From an uncultured Pseudomonadota bacterium (GTDB lineage Bacteria; Myxococcota_A; UBA796; GCA-2862545), in the NCBI GenBank assembly GCA_903861005.1, contig CAIOSP010000085.1, positions 23,707-87,706 on the forward strand: DNA of 64,000 nucleotides, in the 5' to 3' direction. A model generated the notes under the pieces. It made no database searches. It had not been told where the DNA came from and saw nothing but the letters and a program-made list of their open reading frames with translations. Both the position numbers and the translations under genes were made by a program. This document shows positions 56,883 through 64,000 of this stretch, in pieces. Positions within the stretch are counted from its first letter, which is position 1; the number at the start of each line of letters is the position of its first letter.

Positions 56883-57755
56883 TTGGACGAGACGGGACGC
56901 GCGCGGTGGATGGTGTTGGCCGCGGCCCTGTCGTTCTCGACGGGGGGCGCCGTCATCAAGCTGTGCGGCTGGCAGGGCCTTCAGGTGGCGGGCGGTCGCT
57001 CGCTCCTGGCCGCATTTGTGCTGCTGGTGTTGGTGCCCGAGACCCGCGGCGGCTGGACCCGCCGCACCACGCTCGTCAGCATCGCCTACGCCATGACGCT
57101 CTTCCTGTTCGTGCTGTCCAACAAGATGACCACGGCCGCGAACGCCATCTTCTTGCAGTCCACGTCGCCGTTCTACGTGCTGCTGCTGTCGCCCCGCCTG
57201 CTGGGCGAGGCCCGCCGCCGCGACGACATCGTGGTGATCGGCGTGATGGCGGTGGGCATGTCGCTCTTCGCGTTCAGCGGCGACTCGGCCTCGGCGATCG
57301 CCACCAACCCCGGCCTGGGCAACACGCTCGCGCTCGCGTCGGGGGTGTCGTGGGCGTGCACGGTGATGGGCTTTCGCTGGCTGTCCCGCCACGGCGAGGC
57401 CGGAGGTGCGGAGTCCGCCGCGGTGATGGGCAACCTGCTGGTCGCGGCCGTCGCGCTGCCGTGGGTCGGCCGCGGCATGGTGCTGGGCGGCCCGGTCGAC
57501 TGGGCGTGCATCGCCTGGCTGGGCGTCGTGCAGATCGGCCTGTCCTACATCTTGGTGTCGCGCGGCATGCGCAAGGTGGACGCGCTGGAGGCGTCGATCC
57601 TGCTGATGGCCGAGCCCGCGCTCTCCCCGTTCTGGGCGTGGTGGGTGCACGGCGAGCGGCCCGCGCCGTTCGCGGTCGCGGGCGGCGTGGTGTTGATCGG
57701 GGCGCTGGTGGGCCGGGCGATCGTGGACCGGGCGAGGCGGGTCGCGGTCCCGTAG
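56883..57755 (+). CDS. EamA/DMT family transporter
   Basis: A 290-residue protein with ten predicted hydrophobic segments in two five-helix repeats, as in drug/metabolite transporters. TTG at 56883 has GGAGG at seven bases. Conserved fragments include WMVLAAALSFSTGGAVIKL, NKMTTAANAIFLQSTSPFYV and VDALEASILLMAEPALSPFW, where the last two are the paired EamA helices. It likely exports a small metabolite. Divergent from the PDZ gene. Confidence 0.85.
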   Translation: MDETGRARWMVLAAALSFSTGGAVIKLCGWQGLQVAGGRSLLAAFVLLVLVPETRGGWTRRTTLVSIAYAMTLFLFVLSNKMTTAANAIFLQSTSPFYVLLLSPRLLGEARRRDDIVVIGVMAVGMSLFAFSGDSASAIATNPGLGNTLALASGVSWACTVMGFRWLSRHGEAGGAESAAVMGNLLVAAVALPWVGRGMVLGGPVDWACIAWLGVVQIGLSYILVSRGMRKVDALEASILLMAEPALSPFWAWWVHGERPAPFAVAGGVVLIGALVGRAIVDRARRVAVP

Positions 57756-57774
57756 CGACCGGGGGCGCGTCCGC

Positions 57775-58605
57775 TCACGCGCCCCGCGCCCGTCGCATCC
57801 GCTTGGCCGCCATCCACGGCAGCAGCAGCAGCGCCGTCCCCGCCGCCAACCAAGGCGCCAGCGCCACCAGCAAGAGCGCGCTGCCGCGCGCGACCGAGCC
57901 CATCAGCCCCACCGACGCGCTGAGCGTGTGCGCGGCCTCGTCGCCGAACCCGATCGCCACCGCGGTCTCAAACGGCGTCTCCACCCGCGCGGACAGCCTG
58001 AGCGTCGACATCGCGACCTGCGCGTCGAGGCCGCGACGCTGCGCGTCCTGCGTCTCGATCTCCTCGCGCACCCGCGACAGCTCGCGCTCGACCGCGAGCA
58101 CGTTGTCGAGCGAGCCGGACTGGCGCGCGAGCAGCTCGGTGAGGCGCGCCTCGGTGTTGTGCGCGTTGCGCAGGCGCGCGTCCAGGTCGATCCACTGCGC
58201 GGTGACGTCGGTGCCATGCACGGTGAGCGACTCCACCTCGCCCTGCGTGCCGACCCAATCGAGGAGCGCGTCCCACCGGGCTGCGGGCACGCGCAGGGTG
58301 ATCGTCGCGTAGCTGGAGGCGCCGTCGGTGTGACGCACGTCGAGCGCGTCGACGAAGCCGCCGTCCGCGTCCACCCGCGCGTGCAGCGCCGCGTCGAACA
58401 CCTTCCAGTCGTCGACGCGGATCGAGGCCGAGCCGGTGTGCACGACCTTGCGATCCAGCACCACGACGAGCCCGGCGCCGCCGCCGCCCTCGGTGCTGTC
58501 GACGGTCGCCTTGGACATCATGGCCGCCGCGGGCTCGTTGTCGGGCGAGGCGGCGCCACACGCGGCGATGAGGGTGACGAGCGCTAAGGGGTAGCGGGCA
58601 GACAT
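57775..58605 (-). CDS. DUF4349 domain lipoprotein
   Basis: A 276-residue lipoprotein (lipobox TLIAAC) with the DUF4349 order: a strand-rich N-terminal part (VVVLDRKVVHTGSASI), a mixed region with TLRVPAARWDALLDWVGT, an extended coiled coil (WIDLDARLRNAHNTEARLTE) and a C-terminal transmembrane segment (SALLLVALAPWLAAGTALLLLP), ending in a short basic tail. Function of the family is unknown. It is convergent with the EamA gene. Confidence 0.77.
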   Translation of the reverse strand: MSARYPLALVTLIAACGAASPDNEPAAAMMSKATVDSTEGGGGAGLVVVLDRKVVHTGSASIRVDDWKVFDAALHARVDADGGFVDALDVRHTDGASSYATITLRVPAARWDALLDWVGTQGEVESLTVHGTDVTAQWIDLDARLRNAHNTEARLTELLARQSGSLDNVLAVERELSRVREEIETQDAQRRGLDAQVAMSTLRLSARVETPFETAVAIGFGDEAAHTLSASVGLMGSVARGSALLLVALAPWLAAGTALLLLPWMAAKRMRRARGA

Positions 58606-58864
58606 CGGGACCTCCGCGAGCGCCCCGCGAGCCTTTCGGCGGGGAGTCGCGGCGGGGAAACGTGGGACGCCGACCGACCTTACAGACGGCGTGTCGTCGA
58701 GGTCGCTCGCCAGCGCGTGCCTGCGGCCGTGCTGGTCCCGGTCCTGCTCCCGTGGGACAGTGTATTTCGCCGGGTGGCGCTACCCCGCGCGACGGCGCGT
58801 GCGCATCATGCCTCAACCGCGTCTGCCGGGCCCTTCAGCCTCGGCGACCTCGCTGGAGACCTGC

Positions 58865-59686
58865 ATGTCCTCGCCCCGCCAGATCGAGCAGCGCCACAAG
58901 GGCTCCGCCCACAGCTTCATCCGCCGAATGGTCAGCCCCGGCGACGTCGGCGAGCGCATCAAGCCGTTCGTGTTCCTCGACTACGTCAGCGGCCACGTCG
59001 CGCCCGGCAGCGGCTTTGGCTTCCACCCGCACTCGGGCATCGCCACGCTCACGTACCCGCTCAGCGCAGACGTCCAGTACGAAGACACCACCGGCCAGAA
59101 GGGCATCGTGTCGGCCACCGGCCTGGAGTGGATGCGCGCGGGCGGTGGCACCTGGCACCAGGGCTTCATCCACCCCAAGTTTGAGACCATGGAGGCGTTC
59201 CAGCTGTGGATCGCGCTGCCGCCGATCGTCGAGGAGGGCCCGGCAGAGGGCCTGTACATCGAGCCTGCGCAGGTGCCGCAGGTGGGCAACGTGCGCGTGC
59301 TGTTGGGCGAGTACGGCGGCGCGATCAACCCCATCCCCGCGCCGTCGCCCATGACCTACCTGGACGTGGTGCTGGGTCCGGACGAGTCGTGGACCTACCA
59401 GCCGCCCGCCGGCCACACGATCGCCTGGGCCATGGTGTACCGCGGTACGGCGCTCGCGAACGGCGAGGCGGTGACGCAGGAGCTGGTCGTGTTCGAGGAC
59501 GGCGACGGGACGCTGACCTTCGCGACCCAGGCGGGCGCGCGCGTGCTGTTCGGCAGCGCGCAGAAGCACGAGCACCCGCTGGTGCTCGGCTCCCACTCGG
59601 TCCACACCAGCGAGGCCGCGCTGGGCAAGGGGATGGCTGGGATCCGCGAGGTCGCGCGTCAGCTCAAGCAGGCGGGGCGGCTGTAG
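58865..59686 (+). CDS. Pirin family protein
   Basis: A 273-residue protein with both cupin domains of pirin. The iron ligands appear as HPHSGIATLTY in the first domain, with THE motifs GGTWHQGFIH and the Glu in TMEAFQLW nearby. The second domain has PAGHTIAWAMVYRGT and AHKH/QKHEHPLVLGSH. GGAG is nine bases before the ATG. Pirins are often quercetinase-like dioxygenases or redox-linked regulators; the activity here cannot be told. Confidence 0.88.
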   Translation: MSSPRQIEQRHKGSAHSFIRRMVSPGDVGERIKPFVFLDYVSGHVAPGSGFGFHPHSGIATLTYPLSADVQYEDTTGQKGIVSATGLEWMRAGGGTWHQGFIHPKFETMEAFQLWIALPPIVEEGPAEGLYIEPAQVPQVGNVRVLLGEYGGAINPIPAPSPMTYLDVVLGPDESWTYQPPAGHTIAWAMVYRGTALANGEAVTQELVVFEDGDGTLTFATQAGARVLFGSAQKHEHPLVLGSHSVHTSEAALGKGMAGIREVARQLKQAGRL

Positions 59687-59764
59687 CGGCGCGCGTCGCG
59701 GACGCGAGGTCACGGCGAAGCTCAGCGGCACCCTCCGATCGCGCGGGTGTCGCGGCGCCCGACC

Positions 59765-60376
59765 TTAGGTCCACGGTAGCCGCACGACGGTCGCGAGGGA
59801 CGGGTATTCCTCCACCTTCAGCGAGCTGCCTTCCCACAGTCCGTTGAGCTCTGGCGAGGACAGCTTCTCGTCGATGAAGAAGCTGGGCTCGGGCCGCGGC
59901 TCGCCGCTGCGCGCCAACCGACCCATCCGGAACACGCCATCCCCCAGGCCGAAGACCTGCCCGGCCTGGCGCTGCAGCTGGCGCAGGCCCAGCTGTTCGG
60001 CCTCCTCCGGCGTCGCCGAGAGCGCCTGCGCGATCGCGTCCAAAGCGGCGTCGTCAAGGTCTTCCGGGACCAATCCATGCGCCACGCGCGCGAGCACGTC
60101 GGCGTCGATGACGCCACAACGCTCGCCCGGTTCGAACATCACGGCGACGAGGTGGTCGCCATCGAGTCGCATCGCATCGAGCTCGGCCTCGGCGTAACCC
60201 CACAGCGCTCCGAGCTCCCACGCGCCCATGCCGCGGCAGTCGGGGCCATAGAGCGCCAGGTGGATGCCCGTCGGGGTCGCGCGACCGGTCACGGAGAGCA
60301 CGCTCTCTCGTACGATCCGCAGCAGCCACGGGCTCGACTCGCCGGAGTCCTCGGTCTGGTCCTCGTCTTCGTTCAC
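59765..60376 (-). CDS. Unrecognised acidic protein
   Basis: A 203-residue protein with an acidic start (MNEDEDQTEDSGESSPW), then IHLALYGPDCRGMGAWELGA and a helical C-terminus. No signal peptide, TM segment or family was recognised. Single Cys residues occur in DCRG and ERCGV. Confidence 0.5.
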   Translation of the reverse strand: MNEDEDQTEDSGESSPWLLRIVRESVLSVTGRATPTGIHLALYGPDCRGMGAWELGALWGYAEAELDAMRLDGDHLVAVMFEPGERCGVIDADVLARVAHGLVPEDLDDAALDAIAQALSATPEEAEQLGLRQLQRQAGQVFGLGDGVFRMGRLARSGEPRPEPSFFIDEKLSSPELNGLWEGSSLKVEEYPSLATVVRLPWT

Positions 60377-60508
60377 AGGGGCTCCTTGGAAAGAGGACTG
60401 GCTACGGCGGGAACGCGGATGGCGTCAATCAGGGAAAAGTCTATGTACATCCAATCAAAAGCGTGATGGATGGTCTGTCCGCGAGCAAGCGGAGAGGGAG
60501 CGGGACGC

Positions 60509-61471
60509 GTGACTCCAGAAGACGAAGAGCGGATCGCTAATTTGGTGCGCGCGAGCCTGTTCCCGCTGCGCTTTGCCGGAGCGGCGGTGCTGGCCTCGGG
60601 GCTGCTGTGGGGCGTCATCCTCGGGACGGACCTCGTCTCCAGGCTGTGGGAAGGGTCGGACGTGCACGTCGAGGCGTTCGGCGTGCTCGGTCTCTCCGTT
60701 CTTTGGAGCGCGATGGGCGCCGCGCTGTTCGCGCGTGGCGTGCGCGTGCGGGCGCACCCGCTGTTCACGCTGTTCGCGCTCCACGGGCGTGAGGTCGAGA
60801 CGGTTCGCTTCGTCGGCGCGCTCCATCGGCCGTTCACCTACGTGTTCGTCGCTCGCCGCGGGGGGGCGGAGCGCCAGTTCGTCTTTCCGGGGGCCGAGGG
60901 CGAGGCCCGCGCGCTGTTCACGAAGGTCGCGCCGACCGCGCGTGATGTCGGCACGCCGGACCGCCGAGCATCGGGGACTGCGGGGCTCCCGCAGATGCCG
61001 GTCGCGGGGCGGGATGACGTCGCGACGCTCACAGCGTTCGTGGACAAGCAGATCGCTCCGGACCGACACGTGGGCATGATGCTGGTGTGCGCGCTCCCTG
61101 TCGGCGCGACGGTGTGCGGCTTGGAGTGGTCGGACGCGGGCTGGGCTTGGCCCCCGCCAGACACCGCGCTCCTCGCGCTCGCGATTGGCGCGGCGCTGGG
61201 CGGCGTCGGCCTGCGAGGCTGGTACCGGAACCGACGCGCCGACGCGCACCCCTTGTTCGACGTGATCGTGACGCGGCGCGCGGAGATCTCACACGTCGAG
61301 GTGGTCCGTGTGTTGAACAGCTGGGCTGACAACCTGCTCGTGCTCACGCCTGCGAGCGCCACGCCGGTGAAGCTCTTCGTGCGGCGCGAAGATCGCGACG
61401 CGATGGTGGCGGTCCTCGTCGGCGCGGCCGGCGTTCAGCCGACCTACTCCGAGGCCATCCGGCGCCCTTGA
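60509..61471 (+). CDS. Membrane protein with internal duplication
   Basis: About 320 residues from GTG 60509 (GGGAGCGGG upstream; ATG 60470 has no ribosome binding site). Two similar halves, each with two transmembrane helices and a cytosolic segment: half 1 has RFAGAAVLASGLLWGVILG, VLWSAMGAALFARGV, then RAHPLFTLFALHGREVETV; half 2 has MMLVCALPVGATVCGL, ALLALAIGAALGGVGLRGW, then DAHPLFDVIVTRRAEISHV. HPLF and the following strand are conserved between halves. No known family was recognised. Confidence 0.65.
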   Translation: MTPEDEERIANLVRASLFPLRFAGAAVLASGLLWGVILGTDLVSRLWEGSDVHVEAFGVLGLSVLWSAMGAALFARGVRVRAHPLFTLFALHGREVETVRFVGALHRPFTYVFVARRGGAERQFVFPGAEGEARALFTKVAPTARDVGTPDRRASGTAGLPQMPVAGRDDVATLTAFVDKQIAPDRHVGMMLVCALPVGATVCGLEWSDAGWAWPPPDTALLALAIGAALGGVGLRGWYRNRRADAHPLFDVIVTRRAEISHVEVVRVLNSWADNLLVLTPASATPVKLFVRREDRDAMVAVLVGAAGVQPTYSEAIRRP

Positions 61472-61487
61472 AGCGTGATCGTTGCGC

Positions 61488-61898
61488 TCAAGCGAGGAGC
61501 TTGAGCCCTGTGTCCAGCGCGGCGCGGTCTTCGGCGTGGGCGGCCACCTCCAGGATGCGATCGGCGACCGTGGGGCCGCCACGCTCCAGCAACCGCAAGT
61601 GCGCCGACGCGAGCGCGCTCAGCAGCGACTCCGCGTCGCCGGACAGCAGCCAGCGGCGCAGCTTGGGCGCCCCGGCGGCGTGGTGTGGCAGGTAGTCGTC
61701 CACGTCGGCGGACCTTGGCGGGACGCCCCACCGCAGGTCGAAGCAGCAGAGGGTGCGCTGCCCGTCCTCCTGCAGGCCCTCGCGCAGGTGCAGCTTCCAG
61801 AGCCCCATCAGGCCTGCGAGCAGCTCCGAGCCGGTGGCCTGGACCGACGGCGTCGAGTCGCGGTCGAAGAGGTCACCGCAAGTGAGCGTCCACGGCAT
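61488..61898 (-). CDS. Small protein of unknown function
   Basis: A 136-residue protein from the ATG at 61898 (AGGAGCC upstream), with LTCGDLFDRD and HLRLLERGGP; mostly helical. It lies 25 bp downstream of the large membrane protein gene and is probably co-transcribed with it. No family was recognised. Confidence 0.5.
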   Translation of the reverse strand: MPWTLTCGDLFDRDSTPSVQATGSELLAGLMGLWKLHLREGLQEDGQRTLCCFDLRWGVPPRSADVDDYLPHHAAGAPKLRRWLLSGDAESLLSALASAHLRLLERGGPTVADRILEVAAHAEDRAALDTGLKLLA

Positions 61899-61923
61899 GG
61901 CCAAGGCTCCTGGTGCTGCTTGT

Positions 61924-64000
61924 CTACCTGAGAACCACCGAGGCGCGACCGCAGTAGCCGCACTGACCACCCAGCCTGAGCGCCGACCCGCAGCTGGCGC
62001 AGTGCTCACGGCCATCGTGCGTCAGCCGGTCTCGACGGACGACGTTGTGCGTGGGCCAGTCTACGACGGCGTCCATCCAGCCCTTGCCGACGAGGAACGG
62101 AACCAAGCGCCCGACGTCTGCGCGAGGGACCGCCAGCAGCGAGGCCGCTTCGTCGAAGGACACCTCGCCGTGCTCCGCGAGGCGCCCGAGCAGCGGCTCC
62201 AGCCCAAAGCCGAACAGGGGTCGGATCGTGTGGCGTCGCAGGTACAAGAACATCGGCGGGCACAAGGCCACCGCGCCCCAGAACGAGGACCGCGCGCCGA
62301 CCACCAGCCCCGGGCCAACCTTGCGCGTCGCCACAAAGAACCCGACCGGCAACACAACGCACAGGAAGAAGGCCCACGCCTGCATGAGCCGACTCGCGTC
62401 GAGGATGCCCCCGGCGAACAGCATCACGGTCCAGACGAGCGAGAGCGACAGCGCGCTCCCTCCGAGCATGCCCAGGGCGGTGGACACGACCTCGAGGCCG
62501 ATCGGCAGCGGCATGGGCGGGTCGCGGTGGGTCCGCCCCGCCAGCTCGGTGCCGCAGTAGCCGCACCGCACGATGGAGCCGACCGCGCGGGTGGTGCCCG
62601 CGCAGTTTGGGCAGCGCTGCAGCTCGAGGTCGTTCGCGACGGTGTCCGCGGAGAGCGCCTCGCTCCGCGCGCGGTCGATCCCGCCGGTGAAGCGCCCGCA
62701 GCGTTGGGTGTGCTCCAACAGGTGCACCACCGCCGCACGGTCGACGCCGTGCGTCTCGGCCAGGTCCGCGATCGACACGATCTTGCGCGCATCGATGTCG
62801 GCGAGCAACGCCTCGGGCCCAATGCCGAAGCGCCACCGCACCGGCTTGGGGAGCACGAGCAGGGCCGCAGGGAGCGGCGCCAGCGCCATCCAGATCGGCA
62901 ACCCGAGCGCGATGAAGGGCAGGGGCACCACCGACGACACGACAAGATGGACCCAGGCGCCGCGCTCGCGGGCCCACAAACCGCTCGCGAGCTTGCCCAT
63001 GAACGCCGCCGGGATCACGAAGAGGACAAAGAGCCCCGCGAGGATGCCGGCTGGCGTGCCGGCGACGCCCTTTTCGGGGTCGACCATCCGGTGGGCTTGC
63101 GTCAGCGCCTCCAAGCCGATCCCCAACCAGAGCAGGCCCGCCGCGCCGGCGAGCGCGGCCACCAGCGCAGGCACGCGATCCGCCGAGCGCCGCGGCAGGT
63201 CCGCGAGGTCGTCGGACGCCGTGGACGCGCTCAGCTCAAGCGCCTCGTTCAGGCGACGGAGCAGCGGCTCGCTCTGGAAGTCGCCGCCGAGCGTCGGGAA
63301 GCTGAGGCCCTTCGCTCTCGGGTCGCTGTCCCACGAGCGGGCGTTGGCGAACACCACCCTTCGGCGCGCGTCGTCCGTCGAGTACACCGGCAGCTCAGCG
63401 TCGACAGCCCACGCCTCCGGCCGCGTGAGCGTGAGCGGGACGCGCACTTCAAGGAACTCGACGACGGTCGCGCGCCCTCCCTCGACGTTCACGGTGACGC
63501 CGACGCGCACCGGGAACGGCGCGCCTTGGCCTTCGATGGTGAGCCAGGTGTGCTCTGCCTCGACCAGGCTGGAAGACAGCGGCGGGTAGCCGATGGACGA
63601 GGCCCAACTGTCGACGTTGGGGATGTCCACCACCACCCGCACCGCGCGTTCGGCGTCGAGGGACTGCGCCAGGCGGGTCAGGACCTGTCGTGCGGTGTGG
63701 AGGCAACGGGCACGCCAGTCGTCGGTCGCGGCCGCGCACCAGGCCTTCAGCTCGACCATGGGCTTCACGACGGCCCATGAGCCCCAGAGGAGGATCCCCA
63801 TGCCCACGGCCAGCGCCGTGATCGAGCGCAGCTCACCCTCGCTCCAGGCGTCGAGCACGCCGCGCGCGCCGATGGCCACGACCAGCAGCTTCAGCACACC
63901 CAGAATGTACACAAGCGACATGAGCGCGCCGATCATCCACACCAGCGGCATGACCATGTATTCGACGACCCACAGCACCGCGCGCAACGGCAGCGTCCAC
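61924..64000 (-). CDS. Large membrane protein with duplicated winged-helix and zinc-ribbon modules, N-terminus possibly off window
   Basis: At least 687 residues from a possible TTG start at 63987; the frame stays open to the window edge, so the start may lie outside. An N-terminal pair of TM helices and a soluble region of about 200 residues precede two similar modules: TM pair(s), a winged-helix-like segment (DIDARKIVSIADLAETHGVD, or EHGEVSFDEAASLLAVPRAD) and a zinc ribbon (CPNCAG, CGYCG; CASCG, CGYCG). No known function. The modules suggest a sensor or assembly factor with nucleic-acid- or protein-binding ribbons. A short gene follows at 25 bp. Confidence 0.65.
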   Translation of the reverse strand, partial: WTLPLRAVLWVVEYMVMPLVWMIGALMSLVYILGVLKLLVVAIGARGVLDAWSEGELRSITALAVGMGILLWGSWAVVKPMVELKAWCAAATDDWRARCLHTARQVLTRLAQSLDAERAVRVVVDIPNVDSWASSIGYPPLSSSLVEAEHTWLTIEGQGAPFPVRVGVTVNVEGGRATVVEFLEVRVPLTLTRPEAWAVDAELPVYSTDDARRRVVFANARSWDSDPRAKGLSFPTLGGDFQSEPLLRRLNEALELSASTASDDLADLPRRSADRVPALVAALAGAAGLLWLGIGLEALTQAHRMVDPEKGVAGTPAGILAGLFVLFVIPAAFMGKLASGLWARERGAWVHLVVSSVVPLPFIALGLPIWMALAPLPAALLVLPKPVRWRFGIGPEALLADIDARKIVSIADLAETHGVDRAAVVHLLEHTQRCGRFTGGIDRARSEALSADTVANDLELQRCPNCAGTTRAVGSIVRCGYCGTELAGRTHRDPPMPLPIGLEVVSTALGMLGGSALSLSLVWTVMLFAGGILDASRLMQAWAFFLCVVLPVGFFVATRKVGPGLVVGARSSFWGAVALCPPMFLYLRRHTIRPLFGFGLEPLLGRLAEHGEVSFDEAASLLAVPRADVGRLVPFLVGKGWMDAVVDWPTHNVVRRDRLTHDGREHCASCGSALRLGGQCGYCGRASVVLR

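Noticed and set aside
61753..63780. A 675-codon plus-strand frame across the membrane protein
   Set aside because: Arg/His/Gln-rich composition typical of reverse-frame shadows in GC-rich genes; no family match.

Overview
The window reads as one high-GC (about 70% by eye) chromosomal segment of a Myxococcota-like (formerly deltaproteobacterial) bacterium. The support is indirect: many lipobox lipoproteins, two proteins ending in a MYXO-CTERM-like tail (Cys-Gly-Cys, hydrophobic stretch, Arg run), large secreted Ig/PKD plus RCC1-type repeat proteins, a four-PAS hybrid histidine kinase, and a GloA, AhcY, Uup and YidD complement typical of Gram-negatives. No rRNA, tRNA, CRISPR array, phage or intact transposon was seen. 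About 54 protein genes are supported, nearly all with a Shine-Dalgarno-like sequence at the chosen start.

Layout. 0-8.7 kb: a partial GT-C type membrane protein, DUF4126 protein, tandem FKBP lipoprotein, two hydrolases, a DUF4864 protein and the hybrid kinase. 8.7-16.5 kb: ahcY divergent from an ArsR-methyltransferase fusion with an inverted repeat between them, GloA, ABC-F (Uup), a RumA-type RNA methyltransferase with a RluA-like tail, RraA and a small zincin. 16.6-19.7 kb: Rieske oxygenase, cytochrome P450 preceded by two palindromic operators, and a periplasmic VOC protein. 19.7-23.1 kb: an ABC-2 exporter operon whose last permease carries a CPBP-like domain. 23.1-25.4 kb: transposase scar, a lipoprotein and an empty stretch. 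25.4-27.5 kb: an MDR oxidoreductase coupled to a strictosidine synthase-like protein.

27.5-51.6 kb is rich in exported proteins: three paralogous purple-acid-phosphatase-like lipoproteins, a serpin lipoprotein, an OprO/P-type porin, a 1453-residue Ig/RCC1 protein, a split two-gene version of the same architecture, a beta-propeller lipoprotein, two lipobox/MYXO-CTERM proteins and a PI-PLC-like lipoprotein. Three of the phosphate-related units have direct GTCAC (or GTGAC) repeats with an 11-bp period upstream, the geometry of PhoB boxes, so this may be a phosphate-starvation regulon. Housekeeping genes (aminotransferase, TetR regulator, nth) are interspersed.

51.6-64 kb: a PD-(D/E)XK-like nuclease, tandem universal stress protein, a coupled four-gene operon (PDZ/GspC-like membrane protein, yidD, zincin lipoprotein, small helical protein), EamA transporter, DUF4349 lipoprotein, pirin and several unrecognised genes, ending in a large membrane protein with duplicated membrane/winged-helix/zinc-ribbon modules that runs off the window.

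Functions are assigned from motifs and family resemblance read by eye; no database search was possible.
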